Origin: Ophiura sarsii
Taxonomy: Eukaryota; Echinodermata; Ophiuroidea; Amphilepidida; Ophiuridae
Reading direction: 5' to 3'
Length of the DNA: 64,000 nt
Assembly: GCA_035610835.1 (NCBI GenBank)
Contig: CM069449.1
Span: forward strand, 62,644,292 to 62,708,291
The notes beneath the pieces were generated by a model that did not search any database, had not been told where the DNA came from, and saw only the letters and a program-made list of their open reading frames with translations. Shown here in pieces: positions 47,395 through 59,226 of the stretch (positions are counted from its first letter, which is position 1; each line of letters opens with the position of its first letter). A program made the position numbers and the translations under genes.

Positions 47395-48320
47395 ACCCTG
47401 TACATGTAAGCTTCAATTGACTGAAATGTTATATACATGTAAGCTTCATTTGACTGACATATTATACATGCAATGTTCAATTGACTGAACTGTTGTACTT
47501 GTAAGCTTAAATTGACTGCACTGTTATACATGTAAGCTTCATTTGACTGAACTGTTATACATGTAAGCTTTAATTGACTGAACTGTTATACATGTAAGCT
47601 TTAATTGACTGAACTGTTATACATGTAAGCTTCAATTGACTGGACTGAACTGTTATACATGTACGCTTCAATTGACTGAACTGTCATACATGTAAGCTTC
47701 AATTGACTGGACTGAACTGTTATACATGTAAGCTTCAATTGACTGAACTGTTGTACTTGTATGCTTGAGTTGACTGAACTGTTGTACTTGTATGCTTGAG
47801 TTGACTGAACTTTTATCCATGTAAGCTTCAATTGACTGAACTGTTATACATGTAAGCTTCAATTGACTGAACTGTTATACATGTAAGCTTCATTTGACTG
47901 AACTTTTATACATGTCAGCTTTAATTGACTGAACTGTTATACACGTAGGCTTCAATTCACTGAACTGTTATACATGTAAGCTTCAATTGACTGAACTGTC
48001 ATACATGTAAGCTTCAATTGACTGGACTGAACTGTTATACATGTAAGCTTCAATTGACTGAACTGTTGTACTTGTATGCTTGAGTTGACTGAACTGTTGT
48101 ACTTGTATGCTTGAGTTGACTGAACTTTTATCCATGTAAGCTTCAATTGACTGAACTGTTATACATGTAAGCTTCAATTGACTGAACTGTTATACATGTA
48201 AGCTTTAATTGACTGAACTGTTATACATGTAAGCTTCATTTGACTGAACTGTTATACACGTAGGGTTCAATTGACTGAACTGTTATACATGTCAGCTTCA
48301 ATTGACTGAACTGTTATACT
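47395..48320. repeat. 31-bp minisatellite, about 30 units
   Basis: The unit is ACTGAACTGTTATACATGTA followed by AGCTTCAATTG. Variants include TTGTACTTGTATGCTTGAG. A 315-bp internal segment is repeated (about 47601-47862 against 47952-48177), so there is higher-order duplication. It lies 146 bp before exon 48466. Open frames on the minus strand are periodicity effects. Confidence 0.9.
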
Positions 48321-48465
48321 TTTGAAATACATGCACCTAAACATCAGGCGACACAAATACAACCACATGCCATGTATTAATGAATGAATGGGTCTTTTAA
48401 AACAGATGTAAGCCTTATTTATAAAGAAAACATTGAAGTTCCTATTATTTATTAACCTCCTTCAG

Positions 48466-48567
48466 CTTATTTCTGGATAGAGGAAACGCAGTACATCGTC
48501 TTTGAGCAAACAACGTTCACACCTGTATTCCATAGAGGTGGTTTTCTTGGGCGCACAGATGTGATAA
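48466..48567 (+). CDS. Calx-beta domain 17, exon A
   Basis: CCTCCTTCAG precedes and GTATGT follows. It has 102 nt, phase 1/1. It reads YFWIEETQYIVFEQTTFTPV then FHRGGFLGRTDVI. It is clearly related to exon A of the array (FWIEE.QYI) but lacks the E-G turn (FEQTT), so it diverged earlier. It joins exon B at 49263 after a 695-bp intron. Confidence 0.85.
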
Positions 48568-49262
48568 GTATGTATCGCTATTCATTTGACTACCAAATTG
48601 AATCTCAGCAACACATCCATAGAAAGTTGAATTTTATACTTGTTTTCATCGTTTTAATTATTATTTGTATGTATTATGTAGGTCGGGAGTTACAAACCTA
48701 ATTAAGGTGAATCATATATGACCTCATAGTTAGTAAAGTTAGTATAGACCCCACAGAAAGTTCCTGGTGTTTATTTAATACAACTTGCTCCGGGACCGTG
48801 TCTTGTTCCTATGTTTACAGGGCGCTTTAAGGCGGCTTATTTAATATTAGAAATATGCATGTTTAGTCCAGGTCATATTATGTCATATCATATCATATCT
48901 TGTCCTTCAGTAGGCATGAATACTGCAATTTCATTGGTTATTGGTATTTTGATATATGTTCGTATGACTCTTTCAGGTAATATTTCTATCCCAATAAGAA
49001 TTGATACTATTACTTGATCAGTTCCAAATTGGCGAAGCCTCCTTACAGTAGCGTATGAATACAGAAGAACGCGGGCGCGCATGAAGGCAACAATCGCACT
49101 GTGCATCATATGCGTGACGCGTGCGTGTGACCCAAACCACGTGCGTGTGGCCATAATCTTACGCGTACGCTTGGATTACTTTTAAATGAAAACCCCGATA
49201 ATTTCGCGCTAATTTGGAACTGATTCAACTATAATAGTCCTTTATCATTTGCCTTTGAACAG
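48568..49262. other. Intron between domain 17 exons
   Basis: It is single-copy-looking sequence ending in TTTGAACAG. Nothing else is recognised. Confidence 0.5.
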
Positions 49263-49517
49263 TGATATCATATGCTGATGGTAGGGCAGTATCTACAGCT
49301 ATAGCCCCGGACACAGTTGACTATACTCCCAGTGCTAACACTATGATCACATTCAACGATGGTGATACCACGGCTACTAAGAAAATTAAAATCGAGCCCG
49401 ATAACTTCCTGGAATACAACGAAATGTTTACCATGACAATAAGTATTGCAGACGTCGGTCTCAAAATGGTAGCAAGAGTTGAATCACCCATAACTTCGGA
49501 AGTTTTGATCAAAGATC
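49263..49517 (+). CDS. Calx-beta domain 17, exon B
   Basis: 255 nt between AACAG and GTAAGT, phase 1/1. It reads ISYADGRAVSTAIAPDTVDY, TPSANTMITFNDGDTTATKK, IKIEPDNFLEYNEMFTMTIS and EVLIKD. The VDYTP, ITFNDGDTT and EYNEMFTM elements match the canonical second half of Calx-beta better than the array copies. It is followed by a 3.4-kb intron containing LINE and SINE copies. Confidence 0.88.
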
Positions 49518-50279
49518 GTAAGTTCAAAACATTGCAGTCGCGGCGGAAAACTACTCAACATGTATTATAATGATCATGTAATTGCCCTTAAGAAGCATAA
49601 TAAAGACAGCAAAAAAAGAAACTCGGCTGTTGTAAAAGAAACCTATAATTTTAAAATTGTTACTCATATTCTAAAAATGAAAATACCAGGAGACGAAAAA
49701 TTTAATTACGGTGATTTTGACACCTTGTTTGTTAAAATCGATTGAGTATTGTTGTCGCGGTATATGCTTACAGATGAAAAGTGCCCATTTCCATTGTTGC
49801 AGTAACTCCTATTGATCTCTCTGATTCAGCGTGAAGATAATAGCGGGAATTTTGATTGGCTGTTCTTGTTGTGCTGTAAACTTGATTAGCATAATCCAGG
49901 ACAAATTTAATGGGGATGACAGGCGTACTTCTTTACAATTAAAAGGATGAATTTAGTGTAGTGTAGTGAGCCAATACTTGGCATATTTGTACCTATTCTA
50001 ACGCATTTCTCAAGTTGATTCCAAATATGGAAATGGAATTCGATAATTTTGAAATGTTTGAAACATTTTGTGAAATTTTGGATGTCATCTGCAGACGCCT
50101 GCCGCGTGAAAAGCGTTAACATTCCAAATTTAGATTGGTTATATATATTGACTTATATGATATTCATTCATTTTACATTATATAGTTAAAGGGATATGCA
50201 GTTAAAGGGATATGCAATGATAACAACTAACTGGGATTTGTACAGTCGCATTACATGTATGAATTTACACTTGTAAGGA

Positions 50280-52560
50280 TTCAGAAAAATCAGCCCTCTT
50301 TGTACAACAAAATGTCGATTCAAATATTGTGGCCTACAGTATAGATAAAGAATTTCACACTATCGGTGAAAACATTATATTTTATGATATTATTCTTCAA
50401 GCTGAAGAGAAATCAATACATGGTATGCTGCTTCTTATAGACTTTGAGAAAGCTTTTGATACTGTCTCTCATAGTTTCATTTTCAGCGTCATGGCTTCGG
50501 TATTTCAATTCAGAAATGGATTAGACTCTTCTACAACAATTTGCAGCCATGTCTGGTCTGGGTTACGTATCAATAGCAATAAAACTTATGTTGTTTGGAT
50601 AGGTTCTAAGCAGAAGGAGCAGCCTTTAAGTACCAGTGGTCATCTCAACTGGGTCAGGAATAGATTCTCCATGCTCGGGGTTGACTTCAGTCTTGATCTG
50701 CATGACATGCATTAAACTACTCTAGTATTATTGAAGATATCCGCAAGTCGATGAAATAATGTCGAAGAGATACTTGACAGTTCTTGGTAGAATAGCAGTG
50801 GTTAAGTCCCTCTTTATCTCGAGATTCAGTCACCTGGTTCGTGCCATCTCCAATCCAGATTACAACATGATACATGAGCTTAACAATATGTTTTACAAAT
50901 TTATATGGAAAGGCAAAACAGATAGGATTAGCAGAGACCAGATGTGTGGTGATTATGATGAAGGTGGCACAAAAATAAAATGGTTTATTTTCAATGCTCT
51001 GAAAATATCATGGATTAGGCGTCTACTTAGGGCTGGTAATTCCAACAAAGCTGTTACCCTGTTTCCGTATTTCTCACAGCTAAAAACATGGGTAATATTA
51101 TCTGCGGTACCCGTAGGATAAACAGGAAGAACAATACTTTTTGGAAAGAAGTTCTCGCCTGGATTTTGTTCCAGCACCACATGAAGCCAAACGACAGCAG
51201 CGAAGTTCTACGGTCATTTATCTGGAACAATCCACAGATTAATATTGATGGAGATGTTGTTTTCTATTCCAGTTGGGTTCAAAATGGCATTCTCTATATT
51301 AATGATCTCATGGAGGCAGAGGGGGTTTCTATTCTTTGGATGCACTTAGGAGGAAATAAGAACTAACTTTCTTGAGTAACATGGGCTCACACGTGCTATT
51401 ATTGAGGGTTTTAGAATTGTGTTATTGATTGCTAATGTTAAACCGGTTGCCAACCTATTTATTCCTATGAACATTGATATTATCTTGAAAGACAAAAAAG
51501 GGTTGTAGGCGTATCTATAAAATTCTTCAATCTAATTTCAAAAATAAAGCCAAGGTAAAATGGTTACAAAAACTCCATCGATGATCACAAATGGAAAACT
51601 ATCTGCAGCGCGCCATATAAACGTGCTGGGGATATCAAGCTAAGATGGTTTCGGTTTAGAATAACTCGGCGTATCCTGAGTACAAACTACTTCCCTAACC
51701 CCACTAGACCATACAAAATCATCCAAAATAAAACTATCTCCACGCGCGTGCTGCTGCATTGGCTCGATTACGTCACCTACCGCAGGCATATGTGGCCACG
51801 AAGTTTGTGGCCGCATGTGCGCTGGGGAGTTAGCTCAGTTGATAGGGGCACAGACTTGGGTGCGAATGGTCCCGGGATCGACTCCCGGGGGGTGCTCGGT
51901 GATTTTTCGGGTTAAAAAATGGTAATTTTTCCCCCTCCCCCCGATACACGCAAAAACATAGCCGTGGGAGTTAGGGTTAAGATAATAAAGGTTTCCAGCG
52001 ACGATCGATGTTCTTTTTGTAATCAGGTCCAGGAAACAATTTATCATATATTGTATTCTGTATGCGTTCTATCACTTATACCATTTGGAGAAAGCCGGGG
52101 AAAAATCAAGGTAAAATTAAGGTTTCGCTTTGCGATAATGACATTTTCTTTGGCAAATTTGCCATTAGTAACCATCCTGCTCTTAATAACATAGTTTTAT
52201 CGCGAAATTTGCTTTATACAGAAATAATTGCAATGGTTCAAAAACGTCTTTTCAAAATAACCAACTTGATATCATTAACTACCATAACACTGAAAAACAC
52301 ATGTTGGAAAAATCTTTGAAGAGTACCCTTTATACGTCTTTCACAAGCTATTTGTATGAATGCCTTTATATTTTGTAATTTAGTGTATGTTTTAGTACGT
52401 TATCCTGTATTTATGTATATTTACCATTGTTGGCATATAATGTCTACTTTGTGATGTTACTCAAACAGTTATCCAAACTCATTATGTATCCATTTGATTT
52501 GTAATCATGTATTACCTGTATAATTATTTGGTTTGTCATAGCGGATAAGAAATAAAATAA
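50280..52560 (+). mobile_element. Tx1/L1-like LINE, decayed, with a SINE-like insertion
   Basis: 50329-50715 encodes RT motifs GENIIFYDIILQAEEK and LLLIDFEKAFDTVSH (the first catalytic Asp region). It then skips the ADD region and resumes with GLRINSNKT. 50759-51121 carries GRIAVVKSLFISRF, MFYKFIWKGKTDRISRDQM and DEGGTKI. 51088-51366 carries DGDVVFYSSWVQNG. After an insertion (about 51765-51973), the C-terminal CSFC...HILYSVC zinc motif appears near 52003-52065. The 3' end is an A-rich tail near 52547-52562. Several frameshifts and deletions are present, so it is inactive. Confidence 0.8.
51831..51960 (+). mobile_element. tRNA-derived SINE-like copy inside the LINE
   Basis: GTTAGCTCAGTTGATAGGGG resembles a tRNA box A and GGGATCGACTCCC a box B. 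It is followed by a non-tRNA tail and C-rich run. It separates the LINE body from its zinc motif. Its tail resembles that of the 43129 copy only loosely. Confidence 0.55.
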
Positions 52561-52934
52561 AATTCACACTATAGTTGGGAGCATGGATCCATTTTAAGGG
52601 TTTCCGGTTCTGGTCTAGGCTGACACAGAGAGTTATATAGCAAAATGTTCTTTGCAGTTGATAGACTTACAATCTAAATGGACACCTTGCCAGCGTGGGA
52701 ATGTATGCTTCTCAGCTATAAACAGTCACAATAAAAATATACTGGGCTGCTCTCGTGATTTAGTGAGTGGCAACAGCAAAAACGACCATTATTAAATGTT
52801 GATCTTGAATTCTGTAAATTGTATAAAAAATGACTCTCCCCCTCTCCCTAGACTTCTTTCTCCCCTACATAGGTTTCTTTCTCTATACATTTCTTTCATT
52901 CATGATGAAAATTAATGTTTTCTTTTATGCCCAG

Positions 52935-53042
52935 CCACCTGGTATGTATTGAACTGTGCTGATTTCACCGTTGTTGAATCTACCGGCATGGTGACGATCA
53001 CTATTAACAGAAGAGGAGACGTGAGAACTAGCGGCTTCGTTT
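52935..53042 (+). CDS. Calx-beta domain 18, exon A
   Basis: Acceptor ATGCCCAG, donor GTAAGT; 108 nt, phase 1/1. It reads TWYVLNCADFTVVESTGMVT then ITINRRGDVRTSGFV. The F-T-V-V-E-S then V-T-I-T-I-N-R-R-G pattern is a standard Calx-beta start. It contains a Cys not present in the array exons. It is followed by a 2.1-kb intron holding an ACAGGGTG terminus and the TTCAC satellite. Confidence 0.85.
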
Positions 53043-54700
53043 GTAAGTGTCAAATAATCAGAGTGATCATGGTTAGGGCACATATACAGGGTGACTCAAA
53101 AACATTGTGCACGATTTGAAGCGGTCATTTGACCTTGATGCGTGCATTGAACCATGGAATTGTTGTTGTTTGTATAAAGCGTTGTTAATCTTGTTTATCC
53201 TCCCAAAGTATGAAAGTAATCAACTTAAAAATAAGCAAACTGTGGCAAGTTTCGTAAACTGACCGCGTTTTTTTTTGACATTACAATGTGATTTACACAC
53301 AGTAAAATTGGTTATGCTAAAATGGTCATTATTATCACATTAATTGTCAAAATGTTCCTGTAAAATCATTCTTTCACTCTGGGATCTGATACTGAGTTGT
53401 CAAATGAAAATGAAAATCTGAATACAAGCATTACTTGTTACAGACCAAGAAAGCAAAAAGTCTTCAAGAAGTGGAGGCACGTGTCAGAGCAGAAGTGACA
53501 GGCATGACAGACTACACCGCAACAGGGGAATGGTTAGACGAGCTGTTCGCAACATGTTGGACAGGGCACACAAATGTCTTCAGCAAGGCTTCATTAACAA
53601 AACTTAATATCAGCAAACAACTAAACTTTTTCTATTTTGAATTGCCAGGAAGCTAACATTTTATTGTATGCCTTAAGAAAACACCTTTAGCAGAAGACCG
53701 TAACTCATACCGTGTGAACCTTAAGGCAAATGTGAATGACTTTTCAGTGCAATTATCAAGAAACAAAGTGTCTTCAGAACATTTCATTTGTGTAATATTT
53801 TTAGTTTGTGAAGTATTATTTATTTCTACAATGTTTTACAACCTTTAGCCGCAACGAGCATTTTACGTCCGACAGTATCCCCCTGCATGCAGTACGCGTG
53901 ATACATAACGCGAACCATATTTGCACAGAGGGCGTTTTTCAATAAAATAGATATTGTTTTAATCAAGTTTTGCTGTGTTTTTGTTAGTAGAAAACAACAA
54001 TAATGGCAATTTTTAATGTTCATCTTGAATTCTGAAGTAAATTTGTAAACATTTAAAATTTTCAACACCACTTAATGTCCTTTTAACAATTAATTATGTT
54101 TTTCGGTTTTTGTTCGTAGTATATGTTAGATATAAGAGCATGATTCTAATACTGAAAATGGAAATCAATGAATGATATCTGATTAAATGATAGTATTATC
54201 ATGTATGAATAAGAGTGGCTTGCAAATAATGTAATATCTGCTCAAATGTATTGCTATGCCTGTGATATACTGGAATACTGCTAAGCAGTTTAATTTTTGT
54301 TGTTACAACTCAAACCACAGTGATGCCTCGTATGTTAAATCTTTAACATAATGGAAACTTTATGAGTTTTCATTATGTGCAACCTTCGGAATAGTCAATC
54401 AGGTAGTCAATGATGGAAAATTATCTCTTTGGGAGACTTTTAATCTCTCTAAATTAGTTCGGTATATTGAAAATCACCTAGTGCTTATGCAAGTCAAATA
54501 TGTCTTTTACAGAGTTCTCTATGGGAGGGGTAAACTTATGGTTGTCCTGATCTGGATCTGGTTAATCATAGGGCATATTTTTCTAAAGAAATCAGTCACC
54601 TGTAATGTTTATAGCCTTGTTAAAGATATATCTGACATTTAGAACGGTTATAATTGACCGATAGGTATGTTTTGCCTCTTACATTTTGCTGTTTTTCATT
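53043..54700. other. Intronic sequence with an ACAGGGTGACTC terminus
   Basis: ACAGGGTGACTCAAAAACAT near 53087 looks like a transposon end. An open frame at 53435-53656 has no recognised domain and no suitable splice context. Confidence 0.4.
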
Positions 54701-55047
54701 TTCACTTCACTTCACTTCACTTCACTTCACTTCACTTCACTTCACTTCACTTCACTTCACTTCACTTCACTTCACTTCACTTCACTTCACTTCACTTCAC
54801 TTCACTTCACTTCACTTCACTTCACTTCACTTCACTTCACTTCACTTCACTTCACTTCACTTCACTTCACTTCACTTCACTTCACTTCACTTCACTTCAC
54901 TTCACTTCACTTCACTTCACTTCACCTCACCTCACCTCACCTCACCTCACCTTATCTCACCTCACCTCACCTCACTTTGATTTTGATTTTGATTTCAATT
55001 TCAATTTCGATTTCGATTCGATTTCAATTTCAATTTCAATTTCAATT
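54701..55047. repeat. (TTCAC)45 satellite, then (CTCAC)n and (GATTTC/AATTTC)n
   Basis: 225 bases of perfect TTCAC repeat (54701-54925) run into CTCAC units to 54975 and then hexamer-like GATTTT/AATTTC repeats. It ends about 75 bp before exon 55123. Open frames across it reflect the pentamer period. Confidence 0.95.
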
Positions 55048-55122
55048 TTCAAAAGTCAAAACAGCAGTTTGCGATGGAGTAATACCACATATTATGTTGA
55101 CCCTTTGATGATTGTCTTACAG

Positions 55123-55386
55123 TGGTATCTACACGGGACAGAACATCTAACTTGGGCTATCTCACCGCTACATCAACATCAGACACTGATTTTACTGGCA
55201 TTCTTGATGCACAGGTAGATTTCATTGCAGAAGCCACAAGTAATACTTTGGACATATCAATTACACTTGATGAATTATCTGAAGCCGATGAGCAATTCCA
55301 GGTATACTTGCATGGTCCGGACACAGCAGAAGCTCTTGGTGATTTACACAAGGCTATTGTCACGATATATGATGATGATAGTAACT
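55123..55386 (+). CDS. Calx-beta domain 18, exon B
   Basis: Acceptor GTCTTACAG. 264 nt to GTAAGT at 55387, phase 1/1. It reads VSTRDRTSNLGYLTATSTSD, TDFTGILDAQVDFIAEATSN, TLDISITLDELSEADEQFQV, YLHGPDTAEA and AIVTIYDDDSN. The SITLDELSEADEQFQVYL strand and VTIYDDD end are the textbook Calx-beta C-terminal half. An alternative donor GTAACT at 55381 would also keep phase and drop two residues. Confidence 0.9.
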
Positions 55387-55389
55387 GTA

Positions 55390-56364
55390 AGTTTACAAGA
55401 TATTCGACCATTTACAGACGATGTCACCTGTAACGTCATAGCAGACAAAAGCTTGCCTATCGGTGTGCGCGCGAATTACCATCTTTTGTAGAAATTTCAG
55501 AACATTTGTTAGTGCCAGTTTTGAGAAATAGAGCTTTGAATATTATTATTTACTATAATAGCGCCCTCATCGGCCATATTTCCCATAGAGTTACATGTAA
55601 AAGATGTATCAAGTAGAAAATTGGGTATTTTGTGGTATTTGGTAGGGTTATGGTTATTGGACATCCATAACGTTTCCCAAATTCAGCTTGAAGGACAGGC
55701 GCGTAACCAGCACTCCCGGTCCCGGACAGGGGGGTGGTGGGGGGGGGGGGGTGGGGGGGGGTGGGGGGTGGGGGGGGGGGGGGTGGGGGGAGGAGAATAA
55801 AATGTACGTCCCGGTTTTGGTAACTGTCGGAACACAATGCAGGTAGTTTCAGAATATATTGTTTTTCATCATTTCATAGTGGAAGGGTAAAATGGATGAA
55901 TAACCATCAGTGACCAGCATCGATATCCATTTTTTATTGTGAGTGCAAGACAAAATCTCGGGCCCAAGATAAAAACTTTGTGGGTAAAGTGCGCTCGAAG
56001 CGCACGAAGATTCTGGCTATTGATGACAAAATTGCCTGAAATTAGCTTAATTTGGTTTGAACTATTTTAGACCTACTTGAAGCTCATTTTGGATGTAATT
56101 TTGACTTGAAAAGTCAACATTTTTGATTGTTGGGGTGGGGCGGGAGAATGTTGTGGGCTTGATCTGACTGGGGCAAGTTTAGAATAATCGAAATGATCGC
56201 ATAATATTTTGTTAACGAACATGCTGATCACGGTCCGCTAGTAAAACGAAAGATTAAATTGAATTAAACGACTGACACAAAATGTGTATAAGATATCATT
56301 ATAATTAAGTTCCTTCACAAACGCTGTTATAAATTCTCTAAAATTATAAATTTGTCAATTTTAG
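55390..56364. other. Intron with a G-rich tract
   Basis: A long G/T purine tract lies at 55727-55795. GCGCGTAACCAGCACTCCCGG near 55699 resembles an eroded interspersed repeat end. Nothing else is recognised. Confidence 0.45.
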
Positions 56365-56475
56365 CTGTGTACCAGTTTCAAAAGGCGGTGTACCACGTAA
56401 CTGAATCTGCCGCGTATGTCACTATTAGTGTATTACGTAATGGGCAACTTGTAATGGATACTCCGGGAACTGTAG
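56365..56475 (+). CDS. Calx-beta domain 19, exon A
   Basis: Acceptor CAATTTTAG, donor GTAAGT; 111 nt, phase 1/1. It reads VYQFQKAVYHVTESAAYVTI then SVLRNGQLVMDTPGTV. The F...Y.V.E....V.I.V.R.G pattern matches the Calx-beta N-terminal half. It joins exon B at 58713 across a 2.2-kb intron filled with nested inverted-repeat elements. Confidence 0.88.
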
Positions 56476-57109
56476 GTAAGTTGTACAGTATGTCTTTAAT
56501 AGGAAGATTTTATTACAGCCGTAATATAAGTACAGGGTGCCCAGATACCTTTTTCAAATCTTTATATTTTCATGAAATAATTCGTAGCGTATAACTTAAA
56601 CCATATTTGGATATTTTAATACCAAATTCACAATATGTTACACCAAAATACTGCAAAAGCTGCACTTTCATAACGCAAAGTATAATAAGTTAAATGGGGT
56701 AAAGAGAAGATAAGAGGAGGGGGAAAACAAAGGTTTCCTTTGTGATTTTTTAACATTTCAGATTCAAATGTTATTGAAATAGACCGAAAGAAACCATTTA
56801 AGCTTTCTTTTTTTCTTTGTGCATCCACATTATAAGCTACAGCTACGCATTATACCTGACGTCCTGCATGTATGATATAACAGAGCTATGTTATCAAGCC
56901 TTTCAACTCGTTAACACTTTCCACATGGCAGGCGAGGCGTTTGAAAAAAGGTCGAATTTTTTTAATTTCATTACCATATTTGGAATCACCATGAGATATG
57001 CATTAAAATGAATACAAAAATGCTTAGTATTGGTTCTGAAATCCTAGCGATGCACTTTTAAAGTAAGGAAAGGTTTCTGAAAAATCTGTTTGTATATGTT
57101 TTAGAAATT

Positions 57110-57496
57110 ATGTTCTACAAATCCAATTTGCTACTCACATGCTAGACAGTTTCGTCTTCCCGTTCGGAAGATTTCTTCGGTAGTGACTTGATCCACTTTT
57201 TTCCTAAGAAGCTCAGGTGTTAACAGTGGATCGTAGACATGATTTATACATTAGAATAAATACCCTGCCTACGGTCGCTTATGCTTGTCGTAGTTTTTTT
57301 CAAGTCTCCGCGACGAGGGTATTTATTCTCTAAATCATGTCTGCGATCCACTGTTTACACCTGAACTTCCTGGGACCGAGAATGCAAGCAAATCTCGCGG
57401 GAAAAACAAGTGGATCAAGTCACTACCGAAGAAGTCTTCCGAACGGGAAGACGAAACTGTCTGGCATGTGATTAGCAAATTGGATTTGTACAACAT
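57110..57496. mobile_element. 387-bp palindromic foldback element
   Basis: ATGTTCTACAAATCCAATTT at the left pairs with AAATTGGATTTGTACAACAT at the right. Pairing continues through GTCTTCCCGTTCGGAAGA, CGGTAGTGACTTGATCCAC and an inner pair around TAAATACCCT / AGGGTATTTA. It is non-coding. Confidence 0.75.
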
Positions 57497-57823
57497 ACAT
57501 TTTTAAACTTTTCAATCTACAATCATGATGAACTTATTCAAAGATCTGTTTGTATATAGTAAAACTGATAGCATGGAAAGTGTTAAGGATCGACCCTCTG
57601 ACAAGGGAACAAGTTTGGAATCAAAATAAGTCTACAAAGGTTCTCTTTCATTATGTGTCCTGTTTTACGCTGCTAATTAGTTTACCGGAGATATAAAGCT
57701 TTTTAAAAAGATATCAACACTTTAAGGACACCCTGTACCTGTACTGATACCAACTTCAGTCGATACTGGAGCTTCCTCAACGATCACACTACCATCTGTG
57801 ATTGAGCCTTCCAGACAATTATT

Positions 57824-58678
57824 GGAAATGTGTACTTTAGGTCCCAGATACTATACCAGTATCATTTTATACCGGAACATAAACGTTGCCAGTATCGCCC
57901 AATTGCTCCCAATACTGGTGCGAATTTACTGTTCCGGTATCGGTCGACACTAGAACACCAAATTATGTCCCTGTATCGAGTACTACAGGAAAGTTGTATG
58001 TACCAGTATCGGGCGATACTGGTACATATGCTACCTACTGTGATTTTCCAGTAGTGAGCGATACATTATTGTGTTCTAGTATCCCCCGATACTGGGACAT
58101 TTTATAGGGGTGGCACACTACTTTGTACTAAACTGCTCACAAAAAGTATCGAAACACTTAGAAATGATCCAATATATAACGGCTCGAAAAGGTATGCATT
58201 AATCGAAGCAAATATGTAAGTGCATAATTTTGTTCTGCGTATTTTGACACCACGATCGTTGAGATACGATGTTGGGGAGTGGAGTTATTGTCATTTCAAT
58301 GATCGTGGGTCCAGTTTCAATAGTGACACTCATCCCTATTGAAAATCACGAATCTGATCATTCTAAACAGTAATGCAAACCTCTTTCTATAGGATGATTG
58401 TCACTTTAAAAAATGGACCCACGACCATTGAAATGACAATAACTCCGCTTCGCAACATCGTATTTCATCGATCGAGGTGTCAAAATACGCAGAACAAAAT
58501 TATGCACTCGGTTATTTGCTTCGATTAATTAATACCCTTTCGAGCCGTTATATATTGGATCATGTCTAAGTGTTTCGATACTTTTTGTGAGCAGTTTAGT
58601 ATCGAGCGATACTGGGTGTTCCAGTATCGGACGATACTAGTACAGTCAAGAATCTGGGACCCAAAGTACACTTTTCCC
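57824..58678. mobile_element. CCAGTATCG/CGATACTGG inverted-repeat element, copy 1 (interrupted)
   Basis: The left terminus (GTGTACTTTAGGTCCCAGAT, 57830) and right terminus (ATCTGGGACCCAAAGTACAC, 58652-58671) are inverted. Within lie many CCAGTATCG and CGATACTGG half-sites facing each other. The 470-bp palindrome at 58129-58598 sits inside, so the element proper is about 385 bp. A relative is at 59227-59538. Confidence 0.7.
58129..58598. mobile_element. 470-bp palindromic foldback element, copy 2
   Basis: It has the same ends and length as 16584-17053, again with TA edges, and is inserted into the CCAGTATCG element. Arms pair along nearly the full length. Confidence 0.85.
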
Positions 58679-58712
58679 CAATTATTTCAAATTCATAATT
58701 TTCTTATCACAG

Positions 58713-58958
58713 AAATGAGATCATCTGATAGAGGTAACAACAGACATCTTACAGCGGATGATAGTACAGATTTTGTAGAATTCCAGAACGTTGTGCTTGA
58801 TTTCGCTATAAATCAGGGTAAAGTAGACCACGTGGTTTATCTCACTGACGATGTGGATGTATCCAAACAGGAGTCCTTTGAAGTGTGCTTGTCTGATCCG
58901 ACATTTGGAATTGTCGATGGAATACAGTGCGCCATCATTTATATCGACGACGATGATT
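58713..58958 (+). CDS. Calx-beta domain 19, exon B (last recognised exon)
   Basis: Acceptor TCTTATCACAG, donor GTGAGT; 246 nt, phase 1/1. It reads MRSSDRGNNRHLTADDSTDF, VEFQNVVLDFAINQGKVDHV, VYLTDDVDVSKQESFEVCLS, DPTFGIVDG, then CAIIYIDDDD. The VEFQ, DFAINQGKVDHVVYLTDD, ESFEVCLSDP and IYIDDDD blocks are canonical. The donor shows that the gene continues, but no further exon is recognised before 64000. Confidence 0.88.
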
Positions 58959-59226
58959 GTGAGTAATATTATTAACCATTCCTATCTAATTCCTATCTAA
59001 TATTAGCCTGTTTGAAGAATGGTGGCCACAGTAGGAGGGCAGTATTTGGATATATTCAATAAAAGAGGGCGTACTCCTGTTTGGGTGAAATCCGGGAAAG
59101 ACAAAGAATATGCAATGGGGCGTGCAAATATCACCATACCAGTAGTGAAAGGCATATGAATGTTAATAGTGAAAGTAGTGTATGAATTCCGGTAACAAAG
59201 CTATTTGGAAGACAGATGTAGAACGT

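Larger units (their letters stand above)
12384..58958 (+). other. Gene-level view: giant Calx-beta repeat gene, both ends outside the recognised region
   Basis: 38 exons give 19 consecutive Calx-beta domains. All exons have phase 1 at both ends, so every junction and any exon-pair skip preserves the frame. The known family context is that Calx-beta domains form Ca2+-binding beta-sandwiches in Na/Ca exchangers, integrin beta-4, ADGRV1 and FRAS1/FREM proteins. A run of 19 or more with no other domain fits ADGRV1-like or matrix proteins best. No signal peptide, membrane segment or GPCR part is in the window, so orthology is not claimed. Confidence 0.8.

Noticed and set aside
47395..48320. Possible CRISPR array or minus-strand repetitive protein
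   Set aside because: The 31-bp repeats abut directly with no spacers, and the host is an animal. The open frames come from the 31-bp period (93 bp is a multiple of three).
53435..53656. Plus-strand 73-residue frame in the domain 18 intron
   Set aside because: It has no recognised motif and no phase-1 splice borders, and it lies near an ACAGGGTG transposon-like end. It may be transposon debris.
54654..55218. Long HFTSL-repeat open frames over the TTCAC satellite
   Set aside because: A stop-free pentamer keeps all frames open; there is no other coding evidence, and the true exon begins at 55123.
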